Part shown: piece by piece, positions 46,201-58,200 of the stretch
Layout: each line of letters begins with the position of its first letter
How positions within the stretch are numbered: position 1 is the stretch's first letter
From: Mytilus edulis
Lineage: Eukaryota; Mollusca; Bivalvia; Mytilida; Mytilidae
Assembly: GCF_963676685.1 (NCBI RefSeq)
Contig: NC_092345.1
Coordinates: forward strand, 48,815,838-48,879,837
Direction: 5' to 3'
Length of the DNA stretch: 64,000 bases
Notes under the pieces: generated by a model
Database searches by the model: none
What the model saw: the letters and a program-made list of their open reading frames with translations, nothing else
Told to the model about the DNA's origin: nothing
Made by a program: the position numbers and the translations under genes

Positions 46201-49200
46201 AGGAACAAATGCGTATCGAACATGAAGTAAAAGGATCGGTTGAGCACAAACACATATAAATAGGTCATAAAAAGATCATTTTACCTCAACCAATTCAGAA
46301 CTATTACCATATGTAAGACTATTAACAACTAGATTTGTAATTGCTAGCAATAACGGAAGGCACCCCTTCCCCCTATTACTAGGTGAGCGGCAGCCATTTT
46401 GACAATTCCAAAGTCAAAGAGAGCATCTACAGATGTCTAGTAACATTTTTGCAAAGTTTCATTAAGTTTGAACATTTTGAATTTTTGATATTTTTGCTGT
46501 TTCCATGGTTACGGCGGCCATTTTGAAAATTCTAACTTCAAAATCCAACTCTGCCTATGCCAGTTACCATTCCTGTAAAGTTTCATCCAGTTTGCGGAAA
46601 ATTCTTATTTTTGAAATTTTTGACCTTTTTGCATTGTTTCCATGGTAACAAGACCTATTTTGGAAATTCCAACTCCAATGTTGCTCATCATTACTGTGAA
46701 GTTTCATGAAGTTTTGAGCATTTTTAGAATTTTGAAAATTTTGGTGTAGTTTCCATGGCAACATAGTAGTTCCAATGATCGCCAAAATCATCCAACACCT
46801 GTATATAGTGGGCACCTACATTGTTTTAAAATATGATGATTCTGAGTTGAAGCATATCCAAACAGTTCACCAAAAACCAAAAACTCATTTTTTTCACAAT
46901 TGTGCCGTTTCCATGGTAACGGCAGCCATATTAAACTATTCCATGCCATAATTAAAAAGGGGGAAGGATATTAAAAATCAAATAAGTAACGAATAGGTAA
47001 CGAATAGGGAATAGGGAATAGGTAACGAATAGGTAACGAATAGGGAATAGGGAATAGGTAACGAATAGGCAACGAATAGGGAATAGGGAATAGGTAACGA
47101 ATAGGCAACGAATAGGGAATAGGGAATAGGTAACGAATAGGTAACGAATAGGGAATAGGGAATAGGTAACGAATAGGCAACGAATAGGGAATAGGGAATA
47201 GGTAACGAATAGGGAATAGGGAATAGGTAACCAACTTGACGCCCATCAATTCTTCCCCCAAGCCAAGGGAGATGACTGTTTTAATCCACTACCTTTACTT
47301 TTTTTACTTCCTGAACATAATATATTAATTTACATATTTTTTTCATATCCGCTAGTTTATGTAACCAAACACGACATTTACAATAATATCGTTAATCAGT
47401 ACCGATCAACATTTAATCATTTATTCTTTTGGTTTTGTTTTTAGATATTAAATAATTTAAAAATAAAACTACTATACTATCTCTAAAAAAAATTTGTAAA
47501 CATTACCTGCGAGTTACGTCGCTAATTTGAAATCCCAACGTTCAGATAGTAATATAATACTCAGAGGGTAACATGAAGATTTGTTCGACGTCATATGGGA
47601 TAGTCTCAACCTCGCTATCAATATGAACATGCAATAGAATAATATAAGCTATATTGTTCAGCTTTGAGACATTTTTTGAATTCTCTTCTCAAATTTTCGT
47701 TTCTACTGGATGGATTTTGCCTATTATATTATTTGAAAAGCAACATATAGGTGAAGAATCTGAAAATCAAAAGTGGCAGATAATTTTCTACGTTCTTTAT
47801 AATTGGTCGATGTAAAGGATGCGTACATTAAATCTAGTCCTACTTTTGCAAGCAATAAACAACACTCTGGTTATCAAAAGAAGGAAGGAAGGCTACACTT
47901 CACCCAGTTAACTTAAACATCTTTAAAAATACATAAGATTTCATTTATTAATTTAATTGTCCTGATAGGGAAGTCAATTTATTTCAACTTTTAATTTCCT
48001 CATCCACCACAGTATTAAAAATGACAAGTCGTTGAACATATTCATTATAATTTTCATGTCATTTATTTTATCACATGTAGTCATATTTTTTCCTATTACA
48101 AATTGTGAATTAAAAAATGAAGATTGACAAATAATAATGCACATCAATTTTTGCATATTTTCTTCATAAAAAAAATTGGTAACCCAATTGAAAATGTAAT
48201 ATTTCAGCAAATTGTGGATAAGTTTGGGATTCTGTGAAATCACATTATTTGCATAATTATCTCTGTTTATTCTCGAAAATACCACCGCGAACAATATTTT
48301 TATATATAGTATGGCAATAATACTTAGTTTTTCAATTTTGACGAAAGACCAAACATCTCAAAATTTCTCGAAAATTTAATAATTGAGACAACCGTTGCAG
48401 TCACGCTTATTATAACATTAACAGTAATAATGGTTTTGCATTAGAAGCGCATTCCGACAATTAATGTCTATTCAATATTGTTATAGGCCAAAATATTTGA
48501 AAGTCCAAAACCTAATTCAAACGTTGAAGAGCGGATAAAACCAAAACATCTATGGATTACGGCGTTCATTTTTAATTTTCAGATGTTTCACCTTAATGTT
48601 GCTTTTTCAAAAGCCATAAAATCAATGAAAAAAAATTAACTATTTAGCATCTTGATTGTCAATTATAGATACGAAACTATATACTATAAAATAAAGAGGA
48701 TTAAGATATCAAGGAGCAATTTAACTCATATATCGAAGAAAGCCGGACAACACCATTATCCGAGAGAGACTAACAATACAAAACTGTCAACCGAACACTA
48801 CATAGAAAATAAAAGATTGAACAACACAAAACCCGTCAGAATCAGTTACAATTAATGCCTTTCCATACAATAAAATTTATATGAATTCGCTTATTTTGTA
48901 TCTAAGTATTGTGATGCCGCCGTAATGCATATATGCATTGGAACATTACGCTATAATTGTTACTGGTAAAAATCAAACAAGAGTTAATAACAAAAACATC
49001 AGTATGTTGAAAAAATATCACCTCTTGTTTATATATACTCTCTCAAATACTACTGAATTAGACTATTTACCGGCTTTGTAACAACATGAGCAACACGACT
49101 GGTTCCACATTTGGACCCAATCCGTAGCACCTGAAATCATCCCTAGTTTTTGGTGAAATTTTGTTCATACATCATTGTCAATGTAATGGAAATTGATGCG

Positions 49201-52200
49201 ACTGTCGTACAAGTGAGATGTTTAGCGCTAAACAACCAGGTTCAATCCACCATTTTCTACATTGTAGAAAAAATGGCGGTTTGAACCTGTTTTTATGGCT
49301 AGCCAAATCTCCGCGACTGTATAAACCTTTTGGAATATGTAAACTTTAGGGGATTTGACAATGCTATCTTTTTGATTACACGAAGAACGACGGTGTATGG
49401 AAACCTCAATGTTAACTGCAAAAAAGCTAAGATACATTTTTTTACAGGTTGTCATGCGTTTAATACAACAGCAGAACGAGAAGTAAATAACACATTCTTT
49501 GAAGTTGAAATCGGAACTACATCATTTAGCATACAAATATGTGTTAACAAGTGTAATACGATTGACCAAACACTCGGTTATTTTGGACTAAAGGTATTTT
49601 ACAATAAAGAAGTAAACATTTTCGATAATTACATAACAAAAGAACTTATGAAAAGAATTTCAAATTAAGAATATGCATTTTTTCTTCTCCTACACCGGTT
49701 ACTATGAAATTAAAAAAAAATGAATTGTTGTATAAGGTAGCAATACACAGTTAGGAAACAAAATTTAAATTGACACTCATATTATTTATTACAAGGCCGT
49801 AACTAGGCATATTATTTTAGTGAGGCAAAATAATTGTTTTTTGGGGGGTATGAAATGAATGGTGCAAACTCCTGCATTCTAGGCATTTCCAGAGAGTTTG
49901 ACAATGTTTTGAATATGGACACTTTTTATACAAATTTTTCGTATTTAAAGACTTTTACTTACACCAAAATTTTAAACTTTATTTAAATTTATATGTACAG
50001 TAAAATAATCATTTAAATATCAATTTGAGTCTGTCTCCAGAACATAGATCAAACATCGATTCAGTAGAGTTTGCCAATTTTTTTATGGCCGGTTCAGTCA
50101 AATTGTTTCAGAATATTTGGTCTGCTGACATCCTTATCGTGTTGAACATGGAGAATGGCAAGACTGGAAGATCTGTCGCCACTCATGCATGCTCTTTTTC
50201 AGTCGTTTTAGGGCAGTCTGTGTTTCTAGAGGTAGCACATTATCATCAACACAATGATCAATGTCTTCTTCCGATTCTTTCTCCATCAGCAATTCGGTAG
50301 TAACAGATTTTTTTTTTTGCACACGGGAATTAAGCTTTCCTGTAAGCACCATCATACAGTCACAGTTACATATATTAAACTCCCTTTATGCTGACAAAGA
50401 GTAAACAATCTAGGGATAAAATGAGATAAGATACATGTATATGATTCTATCTAGAGTTAGTTTACTAGTATTACATAGATACATGTATATGATTCTATCT
50501 GGAGTTAGTATATATGATATTGGTACAGGGTAATTGGGATGGATATTTCGACATTTACATGTAGATAAAAAAAATCAAATTATTTCTGGAAATAGTCGGT
50601 GGTATTTTAATTCCAGAATCTATAAATTTAGGGGTTAGCGGTTACGGGTGTCCGATTCCGAAACCCCGAATATAAAGACACGAAATTCCGTAGTCCCGAA
50701 TAAGTAAAGACAAAATCCTGTTTTAAAGGTCCTACCATTCCTCAATAATGTCAAATTGGAATATGGGATGTTCTTTCAATTTTTAAGGTTAAAGAAACAT
50801 GGATAAAATCTAATCCATGCATGTGGAGTAGAATTCAAACTGCAATTTGGTCATCTGTTTTAGCCATTGCTATTGTGATAATACAAAGGTTACTGGATAA
50901 ACACAGTAAATACACGTTTATTGAGATAATTGATTTTGTTAGTTAATAGCAAGGGTTACACCTTTATTCTTCAACTTAGCTCCAAAAACAAACAGGCTAT
51001 ATAAATTGTTTAAATTTAAGAATGATTCCATATTTTTGTAAATAACGGATTGGACCTTTTCAACAAAACCGGAGCGTGCATATAGTTTGAACTAAGTACA
51101 ATGTACATGCAAAAGAATCATATTGAGATCACGTTCCATTAGATCAACGTTCAGGTTTTAATAAAACATATGTTTACTTTTTTTAAATTTAACAAATCTT
51201 CTTCACCCATAGGATAGTACCTGTCATTGTTTTCGAAAGAAGTTAAGAATATCAAATGCCTTAAATCATTCTGGTAGGAGAATCAAGGAAAACTGTTGTT
51301 ATGGTATCAACACTTTAATGCTTTACAGCAGAACAAATGGTATGTACTGACATTTTATAATTTTGTTTTAACCAGTACATCAAGTTGTGACTAAATATGT
51401 ACAGTAGATATTCTATTAAAATCACTGCTGATCCGTTATTGACTTAAACACTTATAGAACCATAAGCTCAGCTTACATATTTAATTAGCACTATGTTTTC
51501 GTGTTAATCGTGCAAACAATTATGCCTTTAAAACATCGAAACTTCTATTCATTTGAAAAATGTAAATATAATAATCCCTCTATTTTGTAAAAAAATATGT
51601 CCGTTATTGAATTATTATATATTTATATTTACCTGTGTACGTTATTTTATTAAACGACATTTTGTCTTAGGTTGGAATTGTCTTTTTTAAAATTTACATT
51701 TTATTAATATTCCATCATAGATCAAAAATATTCCTCTATTGTATTTTTACTTGTTTTTTCCTACATGTCTTTTGGATCTAGTTAAGTCATTTCAATTTAC
51801 ATTTCATAGCGTGTCTTTTAATGTTGTAATGTTACGCTACTATTTCATGTATGGGTGAAGGTTGGTGTCTGTTAAAACATCCAACCCGCTGCATTTGTAT
51901 GTACCTGTCCTAAATCAGAAGCCTGTTTTAGTGGTTGTCGTTAATTGATGTTGATATAGATTAGACTGTTTTCCAGTTTGAATTGATTTTGACACTAGTA
52001 ATACTGTGGCCTTTATTGCTTGCTGTTCTGTGTGGGTCAAAGCTCTGTGTTGAAGGCCGTACGTTGACCTTTAATTGCTTACTTTTTTCCACATTTTGAC
52101 TTGGATGGAGAGTTGTGTCATTGGCACTTATACCACATCTTCTTATTTCTTTATACGACAAAATGTCTTGAAGATATGATAATGTATATTAACAATTACA

Positions 52201-55200
52201 GTAAAATAAGTTACAATCTCAATTCAAGCAATCATTTCACTGCTGTAAGTGTTCGGAATAAAATATTTTATACTTTGTTGAAATTGTATTTTAATTTTTC
52301 AGCTGAAGCTGATAACACAACTTATCGGATGAAACTATGTGCAGCAATACAATTGACACCAGATGGCGATCTTACTTTCTTGAAGATTAATTGTAGTATA
52401 GAACTGCCATATGTGTGTATCAGATGTGACGGTAAGGACGTCGACTAAGATAAGATGCAAACGTTTCGAGTTACAACTTGATTTATAAATGATATTTTTC
52501 TACTAAAAAACATTTAAAAAATGTTTTTATTGTAAGTATTTCACAGTACTATTAAACAAATACTTCTCAAATATTTTCATTATTTAAAACCCTTAGGCTA
52601 CCTAGAATGGCTAGATACCAGCTGGGATGTTAGCAGTCGAGAGAGAGCTCAGATCTTCAACAATAGAAATTCCATTAAACTGTGAACTTTTCATTTTCAT
52701 TAAGTAATTGTACATCAAATTATACTATACAGCTGTTGCTTCCTAATAAAAGAATCCATTATTAAGGATTGCTGATAACGTCAAATCTGTTAAAATAAAA
52801 TATTCCTAAAGGTGAATTCGAAATCTTCGTAAAAGGTTTCACGGTTGTTATATAAAAGACGTAAAACAAAAATATCGAATTCCAAGGTAAAGGGGAAAGT
52901 CCAAAACACCGACAAAACTAAATGCCAACATCAACCAACAGCAAACAACTTTTATGAAAAATAGATGACTTAATTAATACCGAGAAAAAGGTTGATAAAC
53001 CGGCAAAATAACTGTGTTTATAATAACCATAGATATATTCCACTTGTCGTTATCGCAATTTTGAACTAGTACATGAAAAATTGTTAAATTGTTTATTGTC
53101 ACGGGCGACACAACGATTACAGCTCATGTGACAGAATTGGCTTACTTTAGTATTTTTTATTAGTTTTTACTCATCTTGAGAATTTATTCGTTTAAAAGGG
53201 ATTTTGTTGCTTTCGTGTTGTATCCGGTGTAATGTTTTTGGGTGACAGTTGTGTGTATTCTTTTATTTTTGCAATTGTTTTATAGATAAAGGCAGATGTG
53301 GTGTGAGTGCCAATGAGACAACTCTCCATCCAAATAACAATTTAAAAAAGTAAACCATTATAGGTTAAAGTACGGCCTTCAACACGGAGCCTTGGCTCAC
53401 ACCGAACAACAAGCTATAAAGGGCCCCAAAATTACTAGTATAAAACCATTCAAACGGGAAAACCAACGGTCTAATCTATATAAACAAAACGAGAAACGAG
53501 AAACACGTATATATTACATAAACAAACGACAACTACTGTACATCAGATTCCTGACTTAGGGCAGGTGCAAACATTTGCAGCGGGATTAAACGTTTTAATG
53601 GATCCAAACCTTCTCCCTTAAAAAAAGTATGTTCCTAAGTTTTGCTATGCTTCCTTGATACATTCAATGATCTCATTTAAAGTATAAAAGTATAACAAAA
53701 ATACAAAACCTCATAGCAAATCAAATAGGGGGAAGTCCATATAAACTGGCAAATTAAACCTGGTTTCTAGCTGAACGTTCCATTTTTTTGACAGTTGTTT
53801 AAATCCGTGAATTGATCATTGGGGACCAACCTTAACAGACATAAAGAGTTAATGTGACAATTGATATCAAGCAGCAAAAAATGTTTAAAAAATACATCAC
53901 AAACATTCACAAATTAAACATATAGATATGAATAGAATGATGACACCTCCACCTGAATAAAAACGAAATATAAACGAACTACCATATACTACAGTAATTA
54001 AATTTCACTTCCAGATATATAATTAAAAGACGAGACTTCGGTTGGACTTTTAAGGAAAATTTAAGTATGACTCACACATTGCAAATTTGTTATGCCTAAT
54101 AGGTTGTTACGAGCCAAAGTGACTGTTGTCATAGATAAATCCTTCACACTTACCGTGTGTTACTAAACTTATATCGTCATTTTGAATAACTTTGTAAGTT
54201 CTCGTCCATTTCTATTTAATGGACCTTTCTTTATTGTTAGAAAATAGAAGTATACACGTTATGGACACACACGATAAATGGGTTGAATCTTCAATGGATT
54301 GCATAAAAGGCATAGAAAATACAACAAACCAACTAAGTAATAAAACATACTGGGTGGTGATTCCAAGAAATGAACAGGATCTGAAGAAAAACGGAGATGC
54401 AGGTGAAATTGTGTATTTAAATTTGCAAACAATTGAAGTTTATAGCATATTAATTTCAAAAAGTAAATTGTAAAAGACCTGGTTAATGCAAAAGTGAGAT
54501 ATCTTTTAATGCACATAAATTACAAGGAAAACATTCCCTATTAGTATTAGTATATGTAAATGTAGTCAATAACACATGCAGATGCAAAATATCAAAAGAT
54601 TTTAACAAAAATATATGTATTTCTAAGTAGACATATATGACACAACTGAAGGTATAGAACAAATAATTCAGGTCCAGTCATAAAAAAATATACACGAAAG
54701 TGGTATATATTTAAAACAAAATAGGTCCGTCGCATATCTGTATCTTTTTCAATGGGTAGATTTGGTATCAAATGAAAGCTTGGGGACTTGGGATCACTGT
54801 AGAACCCTTGTTGAAAGTTTAGTTAGAATAATAAAAAAAGTATATAAAACTATGAAAAGAGGGCATATGTGCCCTGTTGATCATAGCAGAAGTACCGGTT
54901 TCTGTACTATGAAACTTCCGGGAACAAGTTCTCTCTAATATGCAATTAAAGGTATCATGTTGAATTTTTCAGATCAAGTTAGGATAAGGTATACATTTTT
55001 TTAGTTTTGACATGAAACGACTGCCACTTGATTTGAACTTAAGGAAAAGTAGCCATAATGCTTGAAATTGCAGAATTTAACATTAAAACAAAGGAGCTAT
55101 GAACTAGTGATTTTCTACCAGAAATAAAACTTGTTGGTAACATTCGTTCTGCTGCCTATTTATTGACATTTTACTTTGACATTATTGACCAATTGAACTG

Positions 55201-58200
55201 CATGACTTGGCACATCTGTGGACTCTGTTTATCTTTCCTACTATACATTTCTTAGAATATCATTGTTTGAAAGCAATCACGTGTATATCTAATATAAGTT
55301 CGGTGTGCCTGTTTTATTTTTAATACGCGGATAGAAGTTGAGTTACTTTTCACAAAACCAAAACGGTGTTGTTCTGGAAGTCACACACATTGTTACATAA
55401 TAATAATAATAATAATAACTTACTCATGCTTTCTGTCATTTATTAAAAGTGAACACGTGGAAACCGTATATATTTATTTTGTTATACATGTAGTGGGTCT
55501 CATTGGGGTCTAAGCGTGATGCGGGATTGCCAATTTTTTGTAAGCGTGACACGTGAAAGTCAAAATATTGTGTCGTGAAAACGGGAAATGAGGTCTAGCG
55601 GGACCCGGGAAATGACAAAAAAATGAGAATTGCTTACGTACATAGTGTAAGCGGGATACGGGAATCTGACAAAACAGTAAGCGGGATCCGGGATCGGAAC
55701 CCCCCAATGAGACCCCCCATGTAGTGATCAGTTTATTTTTTTTATAATAAGAATGTTTTGTCGGCGTTTGATTTGTAGAAACCATCCTTTATATTGAAGA
55801 CTTGATTACTGGGCTCCAAATTTATTTAATGTTTCATATTTATCAGTTAATCATCAACAAAAAAGAATTTTGTACTTAATTTTTACAATTTTTCAATCCA
55901 AAATAATTAGTATAAAAGGTAGTCGGAAAGATAAATTTGTTACACAATGTGCTAGTGACCTTATACGGTACATAAGGGGTCAGTAAATTCCATGTTAAAC
56001 TCGTGCTTCGCTCTCTTTTTGTCGTGGCTTTGTACTTATGCATCCCGTCATTGTGTTGTTTGTATCATATTTCATTTTTGCTTTGCCCCTGTGACTTTTT
56101 TGTGTGTTTTTTTTTATACATATGACGTGGCTCTGTACTTTTTATATCTTTACCTGTGTGACGTTAACATTCTGATGTCAAACGCGCGATTCTACGTCAG
56201 AGTCTATGTTAATCAAACCATTCGGTCCCAGTACTAACAATTTTTCAATCGTTTATGGGTGGATTTAACATACATACATACAATTCAAAAATAAGAAAAC
56301 AATATATGAGGTTGTTAAATTTGATTTATGCCTTTTTGTGCTTCGCTGTTAAATATTTGTATGTTTTTATTGTAATAAAGATACTTGTGGTACTTGTACA
56401 TCCTATCATTATGTTATTGTTTATGATATTCTCGTATTCTTGTCTTTCATTTTTCCTAATGTGTTAATACGCAATACATATAGCGTGGCTCTGTACATAT
56501 ACATCCCGTTATTATGTTATTGTAAAACATGTTTGTATACTTGTCTTTCATTTTTGCTCTTTGCTTAGTTCATATGCCTTTTTATGTTACTTTGAGACAT
56601 ATATGACTTGGCTCTGTACTTATACATCCCGTCATTGTGTAATGGTACTATGGTAAATTTGTGTATTCTTGTCTTTAATTTTTGCTAATGTGCTTGGTCG
56701 TTATGCCATTTTGTGCTTCTTTGTTACATATTTTTTTGTATTGTTTAGTGATTAAGAATATAAAACAATGTTGACTGCGATGCCCCTATTTTTGACATTT
56801 ACCTATTACGTCTGTTTGTTTTGTTCATGTGCATCGTTGTCAATGTAATGGAATTTAATGCGATTGTCATACAAGTGAGAAGTTTAGTTAGATATAAAAC
56901 CAGGTTCAATCCACCATGTTCTACATAAGAAAATGCCTGTTCCAAGTCAGGAATATAACACATGTTATCAAATCGATTGATTTGTTTGAGCTTTTGATTT
57001 TGCAATTTGATTAGGAACTTTCCGTTTTGAGTTTTCCCTCGGAGCTCAGTATTTTTGTGATTTTTTTTTTTTTTCCAATACCGAATTAACTGATCCGGTT
57101 TATTTCATATTAGGTCAATAACTAACAGTGAAACTAATAATACTCTGTGAATTACAAAAACTGTAGCAAACTATTATATATGTCGGGAATGACGGTTAGT
57201 CTTTTGCAAGTTCCCATTGCAGACTTTAATATACAAAAGGACTTTAATAGTATTGTCTATTATTGTTGTCTTCATTATTATCTCTTTATTATATATGTTT
57301 CTATATTGTATGATTGTCTTTTGTGGGTTCGGTTGGCTTTTGTTTATGTTTTATAATTTGTGATTTGAATTCTGGATTTTTGGAAAATTTCACATATGTC
57401 TTATATGTCAGTGTAGTCGAGAACCTTTCCATTTTCATGGATAAAGTATTGTGTAATTCCAAATATAGTAATTATGACGTCATCAAAGCATTTATCTAAA
57501 ATAGACTTTCATACTTATAATTGTTTGGACTTGTGAAAAGAATTGTATGAATTTCAAAATTATATAAACGTCACAAAGATACGTCGCTATGTGTGGTGTC
57601 CTGTTCTGTCGTTGATGGAAGATGATCGTTGTTATTATGTGGTTTACAGTTAGAATTGACATTTGGTAATTTTACCGATTTTTTTTATACAGAATCTACA
57701 TGCATAGTGACCACGTTTTCTAAAAATATTACCAGTCCTGTGATAAAAGACTGTCGAAACATGATGTGTAATAATACAGAATGGAAAAACAAGTCACCAT
57801 CACCGAGGAGCAATTATTTTTGTTCAACAAGAGAATGTAAGAACATTACAGTAATTAAGCTAAAGCTAGTATGCTTATTATATAAGATCAAGTAAAGCAC
57901 ATAATGAAATATCATAAAGAAAAAAAATTAAATTTAGATGCTCCATCGAGCATAACAATTGCATAAAATGTTTGTCTGATAAGTCCAATATTTCAAAGTT
58001 TTACTTAATAAATGCACGTATCCGAATATATCTAATGATTTTTGTGCAATCACATTGAGCTAGTATAGAAGTTTTACTTAAAATATATCGTAAATTGATA
58101 CGGAGATAGATGGATAGATATATATTATTCAAAACGAGAAAATGTTGTTGATGAAAAAATACGAACGTGTTTATGGACTAGACATATTTAAACATGCAAG

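Larger units (their letters stand above)
37261..47246. mobile_element. Giant palindromic Foldback-type element (9986 bp)
   Basis: A perfect 9-bp direct repeat CAATTCTTC flanks the unit (37252-37260 and 47247-47255). The two ends are inverted copies beginning ATGGGCGTCAAGTTGG. Each arm has an outer module of exactly 767 bp, an asymmetric spacer, then a tandem satellite. The arms face each other across a 66-bp loop (41519-41584). Long composite inverted repeats with internal subrepeats and 9-bp duplications are the hallmark of Foldback elements (Drosophila FB; MULE-related). No transposase ORF is present: all ORFs inside are repeat translations. It sits in intron 2 of the receptor gene. Confidence 0.88.

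Noticed and set aside
49330-49447. Upstream part of the 112-codon ORF ending at 49668 as coding sequence
   Set aside because: It lies before the TTTTTTTACAG acceptor and does not resemble the WSC domain; coding starts at 49448.
50025-50355. Overlapping ORFs on both strands as a possible gene
   Set aside because: No splice borders, no recognised motif, and the area is repeat-like; at most a transposon relic.
55510-55785. 91-codon minus-strand ORF
   Set aside because: Runs through a MITE with an exact 8-bp target duplication and out the other side; no domain.
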